Source: an uncultured Eggerthellaceae bacterium
GTDB taxonomy: Bacteria; Actinomycetota; Coriobacteriia; Coriobacteriales; Eggerthellaceae
Length of the DNA stretch: 64,000 nucleotides
Direction: 5' to 3'
Assembly: GCA_949840905.1 (NCBI GenBank)
Contig: CATKXW010000005.1
Location: 1-64,000, forward strand
Numbering within the stretch: the first letter of the stretch is position 1; every line of letters starts with the position of its first letter. The notes under the pieces are model-generated. The model searched no databases and was not told the DNA's origin. It worked only from the letters and a program-made list of their open reading frames with translations. Of this stretch, positions 28,708 to 38,988 are shown piece after piece. The translations under genes were made by a program, and so were the position numbers.

Positions 28708-28860
28708 GGTGCAAGTTTTGAGAGTTTTGTACACCTCGCAGCGCTGAAGCAGGCTACTCATTAATAGCGACCAGGCCTTTTGTGTACCGACCAATGAGCT
28801 AGAACGCAAAAAGCCTTGTTTTCCGGTAGATTCTTGTACAAAACTCCCAAAATTTGCACC
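28708..28860 (+). mobile_element. 153-bp element with 26-bp terminal inverted repeats, copy C
   Basis: The right end (28835-28860) is identical to that of copies A and B; the left end (28708-28733) has two substitutions, one of which keeps G-U pairing in RNA. The interior is 101 bp. CGACCAGGCCTTTT at 28768-28781 matches inverted copy A at the same offset. Confidence 0.8.
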
Positions 28861-29000
28861 AAGTTGCCGAAAAAGCGACCCTTCTGTTCCCTCGCGATAC
28901 TCTATTCGAGCTGCATGGGTGTTTTCGTGGGGATTGATTCGCGAAGTTGTCCGAACAGCCAGGGGCGTGGACAAATACCTGGATATGCCCAAACCGGGGG

Positions 29001-29032
29001 CTGGAGTGGTCAAGATATCTTGACCACTCCAG
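29001..29032. promoter_or_regulatory. Perfect 32-bp palindrome upstream of clpC
   Basis: CTGGAGTGGTCAAGAT is followed directly by its reverse complement. It contains GGTCAA/TTGACC half-sites reminiscent of CtsR heptads but inverted. It lies 81 bp upstream of the CIRCE element. It could be an operator or a cruciform-forming repeat. Confidence 0.5.
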
Positions 29033-29112
29033 CTGTTCAGCTAACCTCGCAAATTGACTTCTTGCCAGCGTCTCCTTCATATATATGTAGAGTTCTGGCG
29101 GTTATCTCCATA

Positions 29113-29143
29113 AGTTAGCACTGAGGGTGTTCGAGTGCTAACT
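29113..29143 (+). promoter_or_regulatory. CIRCE operator (HrcA site) for clpC
   Basis: AGTTAGCACT and AGTGCTAACT flank an 11-bp spacer; the core TTAGCACT-N10-GAGTGCTAA differs from the CIRCE consensus at a single position. A TACTAT -10-like box (29151-29156) lies just downstream, so HrcA binding would block transcription. Confidence 0.85.
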
Positions 29144-29368
29144 GGCGTGGTACTATAGCGCCGAAACATTTTCACTGCATGTGTTTCTTTCCTAAGGCAT
29201 TGCGCGGTCTATCGGGAGATGGCGCAATGCCTCACTAGTATCTAGAGGGAGAACCGCAGCGTAACCCATCTATTCCGCGAAGTACAGTAAACTGATGAAC
29301 GAACGAGAGACTGGATATGGGAAGCACGTGCAACATCACCCGAGACCATCAGAATCGAGGCTAAGCCA

Positions 29369-31939
<2,571 letters not shown>

Positions 31940-31971
31940 GCTTTCAGTGAAGGAGTGAAGGGTCTCTTCTT

Positions 31972-32003
31972 GGGCGAGGGTACTGCGGCATCCTCGCCCT
32001 TTT
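31972..32003 (+). terminator. Intrinsic terminator after clpC
   Basis: The stem GGGCGAGG (31972-31979) with CCTCGCCC (31992-31999) is followed by TTTTC. Confidence 0.8.
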
Positions 32004-32054
32004 CGCATGGGATTTCCCGCTGTTCTGTTCCCGCATCTTGGAGCGGGGAATGGG

Positions 32055-32060
32055 ATAGAA
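32055..32060 (+). promoter_or_regulatory. -10 box close to a start codon (possible leaderless message)
   Basis: TAGAAT ends eight bases before the ATG at 32069, so transcription would start at or next to the start codon. There is no ribosome site upstream of that ATG. Confidence 0.5.
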
Positions 32061-32068
32061 TAGGCCCT

Positions 32069-32218
32069 ATGCGCAAACTTTGGGTGAAAAAATGGGCTGA
32101 GCTGCGAACTGCTGCCGTGTCCCCGGCATCGGGAGTGGCTATGCTGCTGCTGTCCATCATCAGCTTCATCGTGCTTGTGGCTGTGGTCATGGTCGTGACG
32201 CGCGTGGTGGCGGGGTAG
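32069..32218 (+). CDS. 49-residue single-pass membrane protein upstream of trkH
   Basis: The peptide has a basic start (MRKLWVKKWAELR) and one hydrophobic helix (about residues 23-47, MLLLSIISFIVLVAVVMVV). The codon pattern is like that of the neighbours. It ends 6 bp before trkH, so the two are probably cotranscribed. Small membrane peptides next to K+ transporters (for example KdpF) stabilise their complexes; the same role here is inference. I do not recognise a family. Confidence 0.6.
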   Translation: MRKLWVKKWAELRTAAVSPASGVAMLLLSIISFIVLVAVVMVVTRVVAG

Positions 32219-32224
32219 ACGCTC

Positions 32225-33748
32225 ATGTGGCAGCGCTTCACGGCTATCGACCTGCGCATCATCGGCCACTACCTGGGCGTTCTCATCGTGTTCGCCGCGG
32301 TCATCATGTTGGTGCCCTTCATCACAGCATTGCTGTTCGGGGAATGGGAGCCGGCCGCGCGCTACCTGTGGTCCATCGGCATCGCCCTCATCGTGGGTGG
32401 CTCGTTGCGCTTCCTCCGCATCGACCAGGCTCGTCTCACGCGGCGCCAGGCCATGGCCATCACCGGCTTCGCCTGGATCGTGCTGGCCCTTATCTGTTCC
32501 ATACCGCTGTTCTTCTCGGGACACTATCTCACGTACCTCGATGCCCTGTTCGATGGTGTGTCGGGCCTCACTACCACCGGAGCCAGCATCATCATCGACC
32601 TGGACCATCTCTCCAACGCCGACAACATGTTCCGCTTCATGATGCACCTGCTGGGGGGCTTGGGCCTCATCGTGGTGGGGTTGTCGTTCGGTCTGTTCGG
32701 CAAGCGCGGCGGCGCGTCGCTGTTCAACTCTGAGGGACGCAGCGAGCACGTGCTGCCCAACGTTATCCAAACAGCCCAGTTCATCGGCCGTCTTACGGCG
32801 GTGGTCATCGCCATCGCCACCGCGCTCATCATGGTCGTGTGCCTGCTAGCGGGCATGGAGCCCGCTCGCGCGTTCCTCCATTCGTTGTGGCTGGCCATCT
32901 CGGGCTGCGCTACCGGCGGCTTCACCCCCATGAGCCAATCGGTCATGTACTACCATTCCTTCGTGCTCGAACTGCTGTTGATGGTGGCGATGATATGGGG
33001 CTCCATCAACTTCGTGGTGCATGCGGAAATATGGAAGGGACGCCCCAGCGTGTTCTTCCGCGATCTGGAAACGCGCACCGCGCTTCTGTGGGTGGGGCTG
33101 CTCACCGTGGTGTTCACGGCGGCGTTGGCGGGAAGCTCTCTGTTCTCCGACCTGCCAGCTCTGCTGCGGCGCGGCCTGTTCATGGAGATATCGGCGTTCA
33201 CCACCACCGGTTTTCAGGTCATCACCACCAATCAGCTCACCACCGTGCTAGCCTCGGGGGCGTTCCTCACATTGGCCCTGCTCATGGCTGTGGGCGGTGG
33301 TGCCGGCTCTACGGCGGGTGGCGTGAAGATACACCGCGTGGGCATCATCTTCAAGTCCATCGTGGCTACCATAAAGGAATCGCTGGCCCCCGATTCGGCC
33401 CGCGTGGTGGTGGATTACAACCACGTGGGGCGCCGCATCCTCACCGCTGATGTGGCAAAGGGCGCCATGACCGTGTTCATCTTGTACGTGGTCACCTATG
33501 TGGTGGGCGCGCTGGTGGGCATCGCCCACGGATACGAAGCCACCACGGCCATCTTCGAGTCGGTGGCCATGACGTCGAACGGCGGCATCATCACGGGCCT
33601 GGCCGCGCCAGGCATGCCGGTCACCTTGGAGTTGTTCTATATCTTCCAGATGTGGGCGGGTCGTCTTGAGTTCATCGCGTTCGTGGCGCTGGTGGTGGAG
33701 ATCGCGGCATCGGTATTCCCGCGCAATCTGTTGAGGCGGCCCCGATGA
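32225..33748 (+). CDS. trkH: TrkH/KtrB-family potassium uptake membrane subunit
   Basis: 507 residues with four MPM pore repeats. The selectivity-filter segments are LTTTGASII, CATGGFTPM, FTTTGFQVI and TSNGGIITG, each with the filter glycine. The intramembrane loop AVGGGAGSTAGGVKIHR is the TrkH gating loop. It moves K+ (perhaps with Na+ or H+) into the cell and normally needs the cytosolic TrkA/KtrA ring, which is not encoded nearby. It overlaps the next gene by 4 bp. Confidence 0.94.
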   Translation: MWQRFTAIDLRIIGHYLGVLIVFAAVIMLVPFITALLFGEWEPAARYLWSIGIALIVGGSLRFLRIDQARLTRRQAMAITGFAWIVLALICSIPLFFSGHYLTYLDALFDGVSGLTTTGASIIIDLDHLSNADNMFRFMMHLLGGLGLIVVGLSFGLFGKRGGASLFNSEGRSEHVLPNVIQTAQFIGRLTAVVIAIATALIMVVCLLAGMEPARAFLHSLWLAISGCATGGFTPMSQSVMYYHSFVLELLLMVAMIWGSINFVVHAEIWKGRPSVFFRDLETRTALLWVGLLTVVFTAALAGSSLFSDLPALLRRGLFMEISAFTTTGFQVITTNQLTTVLASGAFLTLALLMAVGGGAGSTAGGVKIHRVGIIFKSIVATIKESLAPDSARVVVDYNHVGRRILTADVAKGAMTVFILYVVTYVVGALVGIAHGYEATTAIFESVAMTSNGGIITGLAAPGMPVTLELFYIFQMWAGRLEFIAFVALVVEIAASVFPRNLLRRPR

Positions 33749-34359
33749 GCGGGAAGGCGACCATGATGGCAGTCCTGCTGGTGACCGTGCTCGGGCTGGG
33801 CGCTGTGCCTGCGTGGGCCGAGCCGGAGCCGCCGGCCACCAACGACACGCGCATCGAGGTGGACCTAGGCGGCGAGAACTCCCTCAACCCCCAGCAGACG
33901 CCCGACAGCTCGTTCATCTACGACACGTCCATCGAAGAGGTGGCAGCGGCCGACCCCTACATGGACGGTCAGACCGTGCAGGTGCGTGGTGAGGCGGTGG
34001 GCGATCGCATCAACGCCGAGTTCGATCCCGGTCACTGCTGGATAACCCTGCAAGCGCTCACCGCATCGGACAACACGGTGTCGGTGTTCATGAGCAAGTC
34101 GCTGTCCGACAGCATCGACACCTACGGTGCTTACGGGCGAGTGGGCACCACGCTTCAGGTGCGCGGCACGTTCAACTTGGCATGCATCGACCATGATGGT
34201 CTGAGCGACCTTCATGCCGATCAGGTGTCGGTGGTGAAGAAGGGCTCCATCATCGAACAAGAGCCCGATCCTGCGGCGCTCTCCTTGGGGATAGTGCTGG
34301 TGGCAGCGGGCTTGATACTGGCCTTCGCGTTCTGGCGCATGCAAGAGAGCCGGCGCTGA
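33745..34359 (+). CDS. Exported, C-terminally anchored protein of unknown function (OB-fold-like)
   Basis: 204 residues. A signal peptide ends at VPAWA-EPE (about residue 27). A middle beta-rich region (about 75-160) includes GQTVQVRGEAVGDRI, GHCWITLQ and GTTLQVRGTFNLAC, reminiscent of an OB fold with two cysteines (a disulfide is possible). One C-terminal transmembrane helix (LGIVLVAAGLILAFAFW) and a basic tail follow. It starts inside the last codons of trkH and ends on the rsgA start (TGATG), so all are translationally coupled. An extracytoplasmic accessory of the transporter is a guess. Confidence 0.8.
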   Translation: MSGKATMMAVLLVTVLGLGAVPAWAEPEPPATNDTRIEVDLGGENSLNPQQTPDSSFIYDTSIEEVAAADPYMDGQTVQVRGEAVGDRINAEFDPGHCWITLQALTASDNTVSVFMSKSLSDSIDTYGAYGRVGTTLQVRGTFNLACIDHDGLSDLHADQVSVVKKGSIIEQEPDPAALSLGIVLVAAGLILAFAFWRMQESRR

Positions 34360-35351
34360 TGGGGGTGCGCGTGGAAGGCGAGGTGGTGAAGCTCGACCGG
34401 GGCTTTCCGCTGGTGCGCACCGCTGATGGAAGGCAGTTCCGCAGCGAGCACGCCACCAACCTGGTGAAGAGCACCAAGGGCACGGCCAGCGTGGGCACCG
34501 AGGCCGGCGAGAGCGGGCGTGCCGTCATCGGCGATCGGGTGCAGCTGCTGCTGCCCAACGACCACGACAAGGCCATAATCGAGCGCATCCTGCCGCGCAC
34601 CCGCGAACTGGTGCGGAAAGACCCGACCGAGCGGGCCGTTCCTCAAGTGCTGGCCGCGAACTTCGACCGCGTCATCATCGCGCAAGCGCTCGGCGAGGTG
34701 AACATGCGCCGCCTCGAACGAGAGCTGGTCTTGGCGTGCGAGACCGGTGCGGCGGTGACCGTGGTGCTCACCAAGGCCGATCTTGCCGAGAGCGAGCAAG
34801 AGGTGGCCTCGATCCGCTCCCAGGTACAGGCGTTGGCGGGGCCCGACACTGAAACGCTGGTCATCTCGGCTGACGCACCGGCTTCGGTGGAGGCGGTGCG
34901 CGAACTGCTCGCCGAAGGCACCACCACGGTGTTGGTCGGCCGCAGCGGCGTGGGGAAGTCGAGCCTCATCAACCTGCTGTGCGGCGAAGACGTGCAGGAA
35001 ACGGGCGACGTGCGCGCGGTGGACGGCAAGGGCCGCCACACCACGGTGAGCCGCGAGATGGTGCCGGTGCCTGGCGGCGGTCGGGTGGTGGACATGCCGG
35101 GCGTGCGGGGCCTGGGCCTTTGGGAGGCCGACGCGGGCATCGAGGCTGCGTTCTCCGACATCGCCGTCATAGCGGAAGGGTGTCGTTTTCGCGACTGCAA
35201 GCACGAGAAGGAGCCGGGGTGCGCTGTGCGGGCTGCGGTGGAAGCGGGCGAGGTGGATCCGGCCCGTTTCGCGAGCTATCGGGGCTTGAAGGCAGAGACC
35301 TCCAAGATGAAGGAGCGCCGCGAGCAGGCTCGCTGGCGCAGGAAGCGCTAG
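34359..35351 (+). CDS. rsgA: Ribosome biogenesis GTPase RsgA (small-subunit dependent)
   Basis: 330 residues with the permuted GTPase order: OB domain (1-80), then G4 (LTKADL), G1 (GRSGVGKSSLINLL) and G3 (DMPGVRG), then the zinc domain with CRFRDCKHEKEPGC. It assists late 30S maturation and removes RbfA. It is the last gene of the trkH unit and is followed by a 22-bp palindromic hairpin. Confidence 0.96.
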   Translation: MGVRVEGEVVKLDRGFPLVRTADGRQFRSEHATNLVKSTKGTASVGTEAGESGRAVIGDRVQLLLPNDHDKAIIERILPRTRELVRKDPTERAVPQVLAANFDRVIIAQALGEVNMRRLERELVLACETGAAVTVVLTKADLAESEQEVASIRSQVQALAGPDTETLVISADAPASVEAVRELLAEGTTTVLVGRSGVGKSSLINLLCGEDVQETGDVRAVDGKGRHTTVSREMVPVPGGGRVVDMPGVRGLGLWEADAGIEAAFSDIAVIAEGCRFRDCKHEKEPGCAVRAAVEAGEVDPARFASYRGLKAETSKMKERREQARWRRKR

Positions 35352-35355
35352 GGCA

Positions 35356-35377
35356 TGCACGCTCGCGCGAGCGTGCA
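35356..35377 (+). terminator. Palindromic hairpin after rsgA
   Basis: TGCACGCTCGC and its exact reverse complement are adjacent, 4 bp after the stop codon. No U-run follows, so termination strength is uncertain. Confidence 0.45.
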
Positions 35378-35449
35378 GGTTCGGTGGCTCCCGAGCGGTC
35401 ATGATAGAATGGAACCACCTCACAGCTCACGCGAAAGGCACGCTATCTT

Positions 35450-37048
35450 TTGAAACCCGTCGTCATCATCCCCACCTTCATCTCCGGGGTCAGCCGGGCG
35501 CGCAAGTCGTCCAGCGTGGTCACCACCTACGACCACACCACGAACATCCACGAAGCCGGCGAGCTCGACCGCTGTCTCGGTTCTCTTGAGAACGTGGAGG
35601 GCATGGGGCTCATCCTCGTCTTGCTGTGCGCCGATCAGAACGTGGAGGAGCAAGCTCAGGCTAAGGTGCAAGAAGTGGTGAACGCCCACCCCAGCCTGGA
35701 GGTGATCGTGATCGCTCAGCCCGAGCTTCAAGCGGTGCGCCAGCATCTGGAAGCGAAGGGCTGTCCGCCGTTGAAGCACGAGGTGGCGCTGCAGGGCTAT
35801 GGTGCCATCCGCAATCTCGGCCTTTTGCTGGCCAACGTGCTCGGGTTCGACGCGGTGGTGTTCCTCGATGACGATGAGCTGGTGGAAGACCCGGAGTTCC
35901 TCAAGAAGGCCATGTACGGTCTGGGCAAGCGCACGCGCAAGGGCTTCCCCATTCTGGCGAAATCGGGCTATTACCTCAACGACAAGGGCACCTATCTATC
36001 GGAGTGGGAAGACAAGTGGTACAACCGCTTCTGGCAGAAAGGCAGCGCCTTCAATGAGTGGATCCAGGCGGCCATGAAGCGGCCGCGGCTGTCACGGTCG
36101 AACCATGTGTGCGGCGGCATCATGAGCATCCACAAAGACGCGTTCCAGTCGATGCCCTTCGACGCGTGGATCCCTCGCGGCGAAGACCTCGACTATCTGC
36201 TCGACCTGCGTATGTACGGCTCGGATGTGTGGTTCGACAACCAGTGGGTGGTGCGTCATCTACCTCCCCATTCCATCGGCGAGGGCGACCGCTTCCGTCA
36301 GAACATCTTCCGGTGGCTCTACGAGTACACGAAGCTGGAATACAGTCGCGCGCTCATCGACCTGCATCCGGTGAAGCCCTCTTCGCTGGAGCCATACCCG
36401 GGACCGTTCTTGGAGCCGGGCCTGATGAATCGCATTCGCATCACGGCGCTGCTGCGCTCCTTCGCACGGCCCGATAAGCAGGCTTATCGGCGGGCGGCCA
36501 AGTCGGCGGCGAACGAGGCGCGCATCTACGCCACGCGGAACTGCTCGAAGTACTATGATTTCCAACAGGTGTGGTCGGATGTCATGGATCGTCTCGATTC
36601 CGATAGCGAGCTGGCCGGTCTGGTGCTGAACACCTATCTTGCGCGTATTGGTCTTGGTGCGGGCCAGCCGGTGGCTCGACCTGCGAGCGTGCAGCCTGCG
36701 GCGGCCGCATCGGCGGTCGCGCAGCCTCAGCCTGCGGGAGTCGCATCGGCGGTCGCGCAGCCCCAGCCGGTGGCTCGACCTGCGAACGTGCAGCCTGCGG
36801 TGGTCGCGCAGCCTCAGCCTGCGGCTGCTGCGCCGGTGGTCGAGGCGCGGCAGAGCGTGCCGGTAGCTTTTGGAGCTCCCGTCGCGTCTGAGGCGGTGTC
36901 AGCTGCATCTGCGGTTCCAGCGGTCGAGCTCGATCCTGAGGCAGCAGCAGCGGCTGTGGCCCAGCGCGCCATCGCGGCGGCGCTCGCCGAGCGCTCCTCC
37001 ATCGATCCCGGCCTCACCAGCGAGATCCGTCTGAACGTAGCGGAGTAG
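35450..37048 (+). CDS. Family 2-like glycosyltransferase with long Ala/Pro/Gln-rich tail
   Basis: 532 residues from a TTG start (35450). The catalytic domain spans about 1-340; the nucleotide-sugar/metal motif is AVVFLDDDELVEDPEF, with an acceptor-side RGEDLDYLLDLRMYG and an earlier GAIRNLGLLLA. The N-terminal VVIIPTFISGVSRARKSS matches the first strand of GT-A enzymes. Residues about 400-500 are degenerate repeats of the VARPASVQPA and AVAQPQPAG type, then an Ala-rich end. There is no transmembrane helix, so it is cytosolic or peripheral. The sugar and acceptor are unknown. A -10 box TAGAAT (35404-35409) lies 40 bp upstream. Confidence 0.75.
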   Translation: MKPVVIIPTFISGVSRARKSSSVVTTYDHTTNIHEAGELDRCLGSLENVEGMGLILVLLCADQNVEEQAQAKVQEVVNAHPSLEVIVIAQPELQAVRQHLEAKGCPPLKHEVALQGYGAIRNLGLLLANVLGFDAVVFLDDDELVEDPEFLKKAMYGLGKRTRKGFPILAKSGYYLNDKGTYLSEWEDKWYNRFWQKGSAFNEWIQAAMKRPRLSRSNHVCGGIMSIHKDAFQSMPFDAWIPRGEDLDYLLDLRMYGSDVWFDNQWVVRHLPPHSIGEGDRFRQNIFRWLYEYTKLEYSRALIDLHPVKPSSLEPYPGPFLEPGLMNRIRITALLRSFARPDKQAYRRAAKSAANEARIYATRNCSKYYDFQQVWSDVMDRLDSDSELAGLVLNTYLARIGLGAGQPVARPASVQPAAAASAVAQPQPAGVASAVAQPQPVARPANVQPAVVAQPQPAAAAPVVEARQSVPVAFGAPVASEAVSAASAVPAVELDPEAAAAAVAQRAIAAALAERSSIDPGLTSEIRLNVAE

Positions 37049-37052
37049 CGCC

Positions 37053-37886
37053 ATCGATCCGATCGTCGTCATAGCCGTCTCGGTGGCCGTTGGCTTCGCC
37101 ATCGGCGTGCTGTCCGGGCTGTTGGGCTTGGGCGGCGGCACCATGATGATCCCGGTGTTCCGTATCGGTTACGCCATGAGCGCCATCACCTGTACGGCCA
37201 CGTCGCTGTTCGCCGTGCTGTTAACGGCGGTGTCAGGGGTCATCACTCATCTGCGCAATCGCACGAGCTTGCCGAAAGTGGGCCTGGCGGCCGGTATCGG
37301 CGGTGCGCTCACTTCCCCGGTGGGCGTGTGGTTGGCCTCCGTGTCAGCCGAGTGGACCATCCTGTTGGCTGCCGCTGCCATCATCGTCTATTCCGCAGCC
37401 ACCATGTTGCGCAAAGCGATCCGTATGGGTGTTCCCAGACCCCAGAAGGAAGGCACCGCTACCGAGCAGGTCCCGCAGGAGCTGTCTTCGTCGAGCACGA
37501 CGGATACGCCCCCCATTTTGAGCCGTCGCGATCACCTGATCGCTGCCGCCATCGGCATGGTGGCTGGGGTGGCATCCGGCTACGTGGGGGTTGGCGGCGG
37601 CTTCCTCATGGTGCCCATGATGATGCAACTGCTCCGCATGCCCATGAAGCTCACCGCGGGCACTTCCCTTATGGCCGTGCTGTTCATCGCGCTCCCTGGT
37701 ACGATCATGCAGTCGTTTCTTGGGAACATCGCTTGGCTGCCGGGCATCTCGGTGGCCATCGGCACCATGCCAGGAGCCTATCTCGGTTCCCGCCTCATCC
37801 CCTACGTTCCCGAGCGGGCCCTGCGATTCCTCTTCGCAGGCATGCTCTTCATAGCAGCCATCATGCTCGTCGTGAACAGCCTGTAG
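37053..37886 (+). CDS. TauE/SafE (sulfite exporter) family membrane protein; start codon uncertain
   Basis: About 277 residues with eight hydrophobic helices in two halves; each half has the glycine-rich family motif (GVLSGLLGLGGGTMMIPV and GVASGYVGVGGGFLMVPM). Members move sulfite, sulfonates or other organosulfur anions. Between the upstream in-frame stop (37038-37040) and the first standard start (GTG, 37083) there is no ATG, GTG or TTG. The GTG would cut into the first helix and has no ribosome site, whereas GGAG at 37042-37045 is well placed for an ATC codon at 37053. I therefore give 37053, with 37083 as the fallback. Confidence 0.75.
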   Translation: MDPIVVIAVSVAVGFAIGVLSGLLGLGGGTMMIPVFRIGYAMSAITCTATSLFAVLLTAVSGVITHLRNRTSLPKVGLAAGIGGALTSPVGVWLASVSAEWTILLAAAAIIVYSAATMLRKAIRMGVPRPQKEGTATEQVPQELSSSSTTDTPPILSRRDHLIAAAIGMVAGVASGYVGVGGGFLMVPMMMQLLRMPMKLTAGTSLMAVLFIALPGTIMQSFLGNIAWLPGISVAIGTMPGAYLGSRLIPYVPERALRFLFAGMLFIAAIMLVVNSL

Positions 37887-37904
37887 AGCTTCGCATCTAT
37901 CAGA

Positions 37905-37926
37905 TTATCCGACTACTGTCCGAATA
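37905..37926. promoter_or_regulatory. Operator-like dyad O1 upstream of engB
   Basis: TTATCCGACTACTGTCCGAATA, a degenerate version of the two dyads downstream, is written here in two halves only for position: TTATCCGACTA and CTGTCCGAATA. Confidence 0.5.
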
Positions 37927-37944
37927 GCTCCAAAATATCAAAGG

Positions 37945-37966
37945 TTATCCGATCACTGATCGAATA
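37945..37966. promoter_or_regulatory. Operator-like dyad O2 upstream of engB
   Basis: The halves TTATCCGATCA and CTGATCGAATA form an almost perfect dyad. It begins exactly 40 bp after O1. Confidence 0.55.
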
Positions 37967-37992
37967 GCTCATAGATATATGAAAATGTCTGG

Positions 37993-38021
37993 TTGATATT
38001 CGAAAAACGTTCCAATTCAAT
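37993..38021 (+). promoter_or_regulatory. Candidate engB promoter
   Basis: TTGATA (37993-37998), a 17-bp spacer and TTCAAT (38016-38021). The predicted start falls inside dyad O3, so binding there would repress. Confidence 0.45.
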
Positions 38022-38024
38022 AGG

Positions 38025-38046
38025 TTATTCGATCACTGATCGAATA
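38025..38046. promoter_or_regulatory. Operator-like dyad O3 upstream of engB
   Basis: TATTCGATCA and TGATCGAATA are perfect inverted copies around one central base. It begins exactly 80 bp after O2. Confidence 0.6.
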
Positions 38047-38068
38047 TAAAGAGAAGAGAGCGAAGGCG

Positions 38069-38647
38069 ATGAACTTTCATAAAGCGGAATTCAAGGCGGC
38101 TTACGGAACATGTGCTCAATTACCGAGTTCGACAGGACCGGAAGTGTCGTTCGCGGGGCGGTCGAACGTGGGGAAGTCGTCGCTGTTGAACAAGCTCATG
38201 TTCCGGAAAGGCCTGGCCAAGGTGTCGCAAACACCAGGGAAGACGGCCACTATCAACTTCTATGGGGTGGATGGGCACGACTTCGTCGATCTGCCGGGCT
38301 ATGGCTATGCGAAGGTGTCGAAGAGCGAGCTCGACCGTTGGGCCGACCTGATAGAGGGCTATTTCAACCAAGAGCGCGATTTCGCTTTGGTGGTGAGCCT
38401 CATAGACATCCGTCACGAACCGAGCGCTTTGGACAAGCACATGGTCGCTTTCTTGCAGGAAGCTGAACTGCCCTACGTGGTGGTGCTCACCAAGGCCGAT
38501 AAGCTTTCCAAGCAACAGATACAGAAGCAACGCGCTGCCATCCGCCGCTCTCTCACCCTTCCGAAGGAGACTCCTTTGTTGGTGACCTCTGCGCAAACGG
38601 CTCAAGGTATCGACGAGCTTCGCTCTCTGATCGAATCATATATATGA
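38069..38647 (+). CDS. engB: Ribosome biogenesis GTPase EngB (YsxC/YihA)
   Basis: 192 residues with G1 GRSNVGKSSLLN, G2 TPGKTATINFY, G3 DLPGYGYAKV and G4 LTKADKLS, the compact TRAFAC GTPase of the EngB family needed for 50S assembly. The ATG at 38069 is preceded by GAGAGCGAAGGCG. The promoter region carries three dyad operators, an unusual amount of control for this housekeeping gene. Confidence 0.96.
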   Translation: MNFHKAEFKAAYGTCAQLPSSTGPEVSFAGRSNVGKSSLLNKLMFRKGLAKVSQTPGKTATINFYGVDGHDFVDLPGYGYAKVSKSELDRWADLIEGYFNQERDFALVVSLIDIRHEPSALDKHMVAFLQEAELPYVVVLTKADKLSKQQIQKQRAAIRRSLTLPKETPLLVTSAQTAQGIDELRSLIESYI

Positions 38648-38904
38648 GCTCACCCTTCCACCCGAGAGGTTGAGCCCCATGCGAGATTCCCTGCTCGAAA
38701 ATGGGCTGATAGGTCCGCGAAATCTGTTCTTGAGAAGAAAAATATCTTGAAAAAAGTTCGAGGAATGGGCAAAAAGAGCCACGAGCGACCATATTTGAAA
38801 ACACAATATGTTGAATTAGCCTCTCAATATGGTGGGTTGATTTTCAATATGTTGTATCAACCTCTTCAGGTTGAGATGAGGTTGAAAAAATCAACCTCTA
38901 ACGC
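38648..38904 (+). promoter_or_regulatory. AT-rich regulatory region upstream of the SPKTG-protein gene
   Basis: CAATATG occurs three times (near 38805, 38825 and 38845). Two dyads of the type TCAACCT/AGGTTGA lie at 38857-38874 and 38878-38898, centred about 22 bp apart, just upstream of the -35 box. Additional GGTTGA half-sites lie at 38835. The arrangement is that of an activator or competing-repressor region. Confidence 0.5.
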
Positions 38905-38933
38905 TTGACCTGCCCATATGGGGTGCCTATAAT
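38905..38933 (+). promoter_or_regulatory. Strong promoter of the SPKTG-protein gene
   Basis: TTGACC (38905-38910), a 17-bp spacer and TATAAT (38928-38933). The start would be near 38940, about 50 nt before the ATG. Confidence 0.85.
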
Positions 38934-38988
38934 AGGCGCTGTATGTTTTTCATGCATGCAAGAAAAATTACCGAGGAAAGGAAACTAC

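Larger units (their letters stand above)
28542..29368. other. Long clpC upstream region, no gene
   Basis: The 827 bp contain 153-bp repeat copy C (28708-28860), a perfect 32-bp palindrome (29001-29032) and a CIRCE operator (29113-29143). Short frames here overlap these elements and are not credible. Confidence 0.6.
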
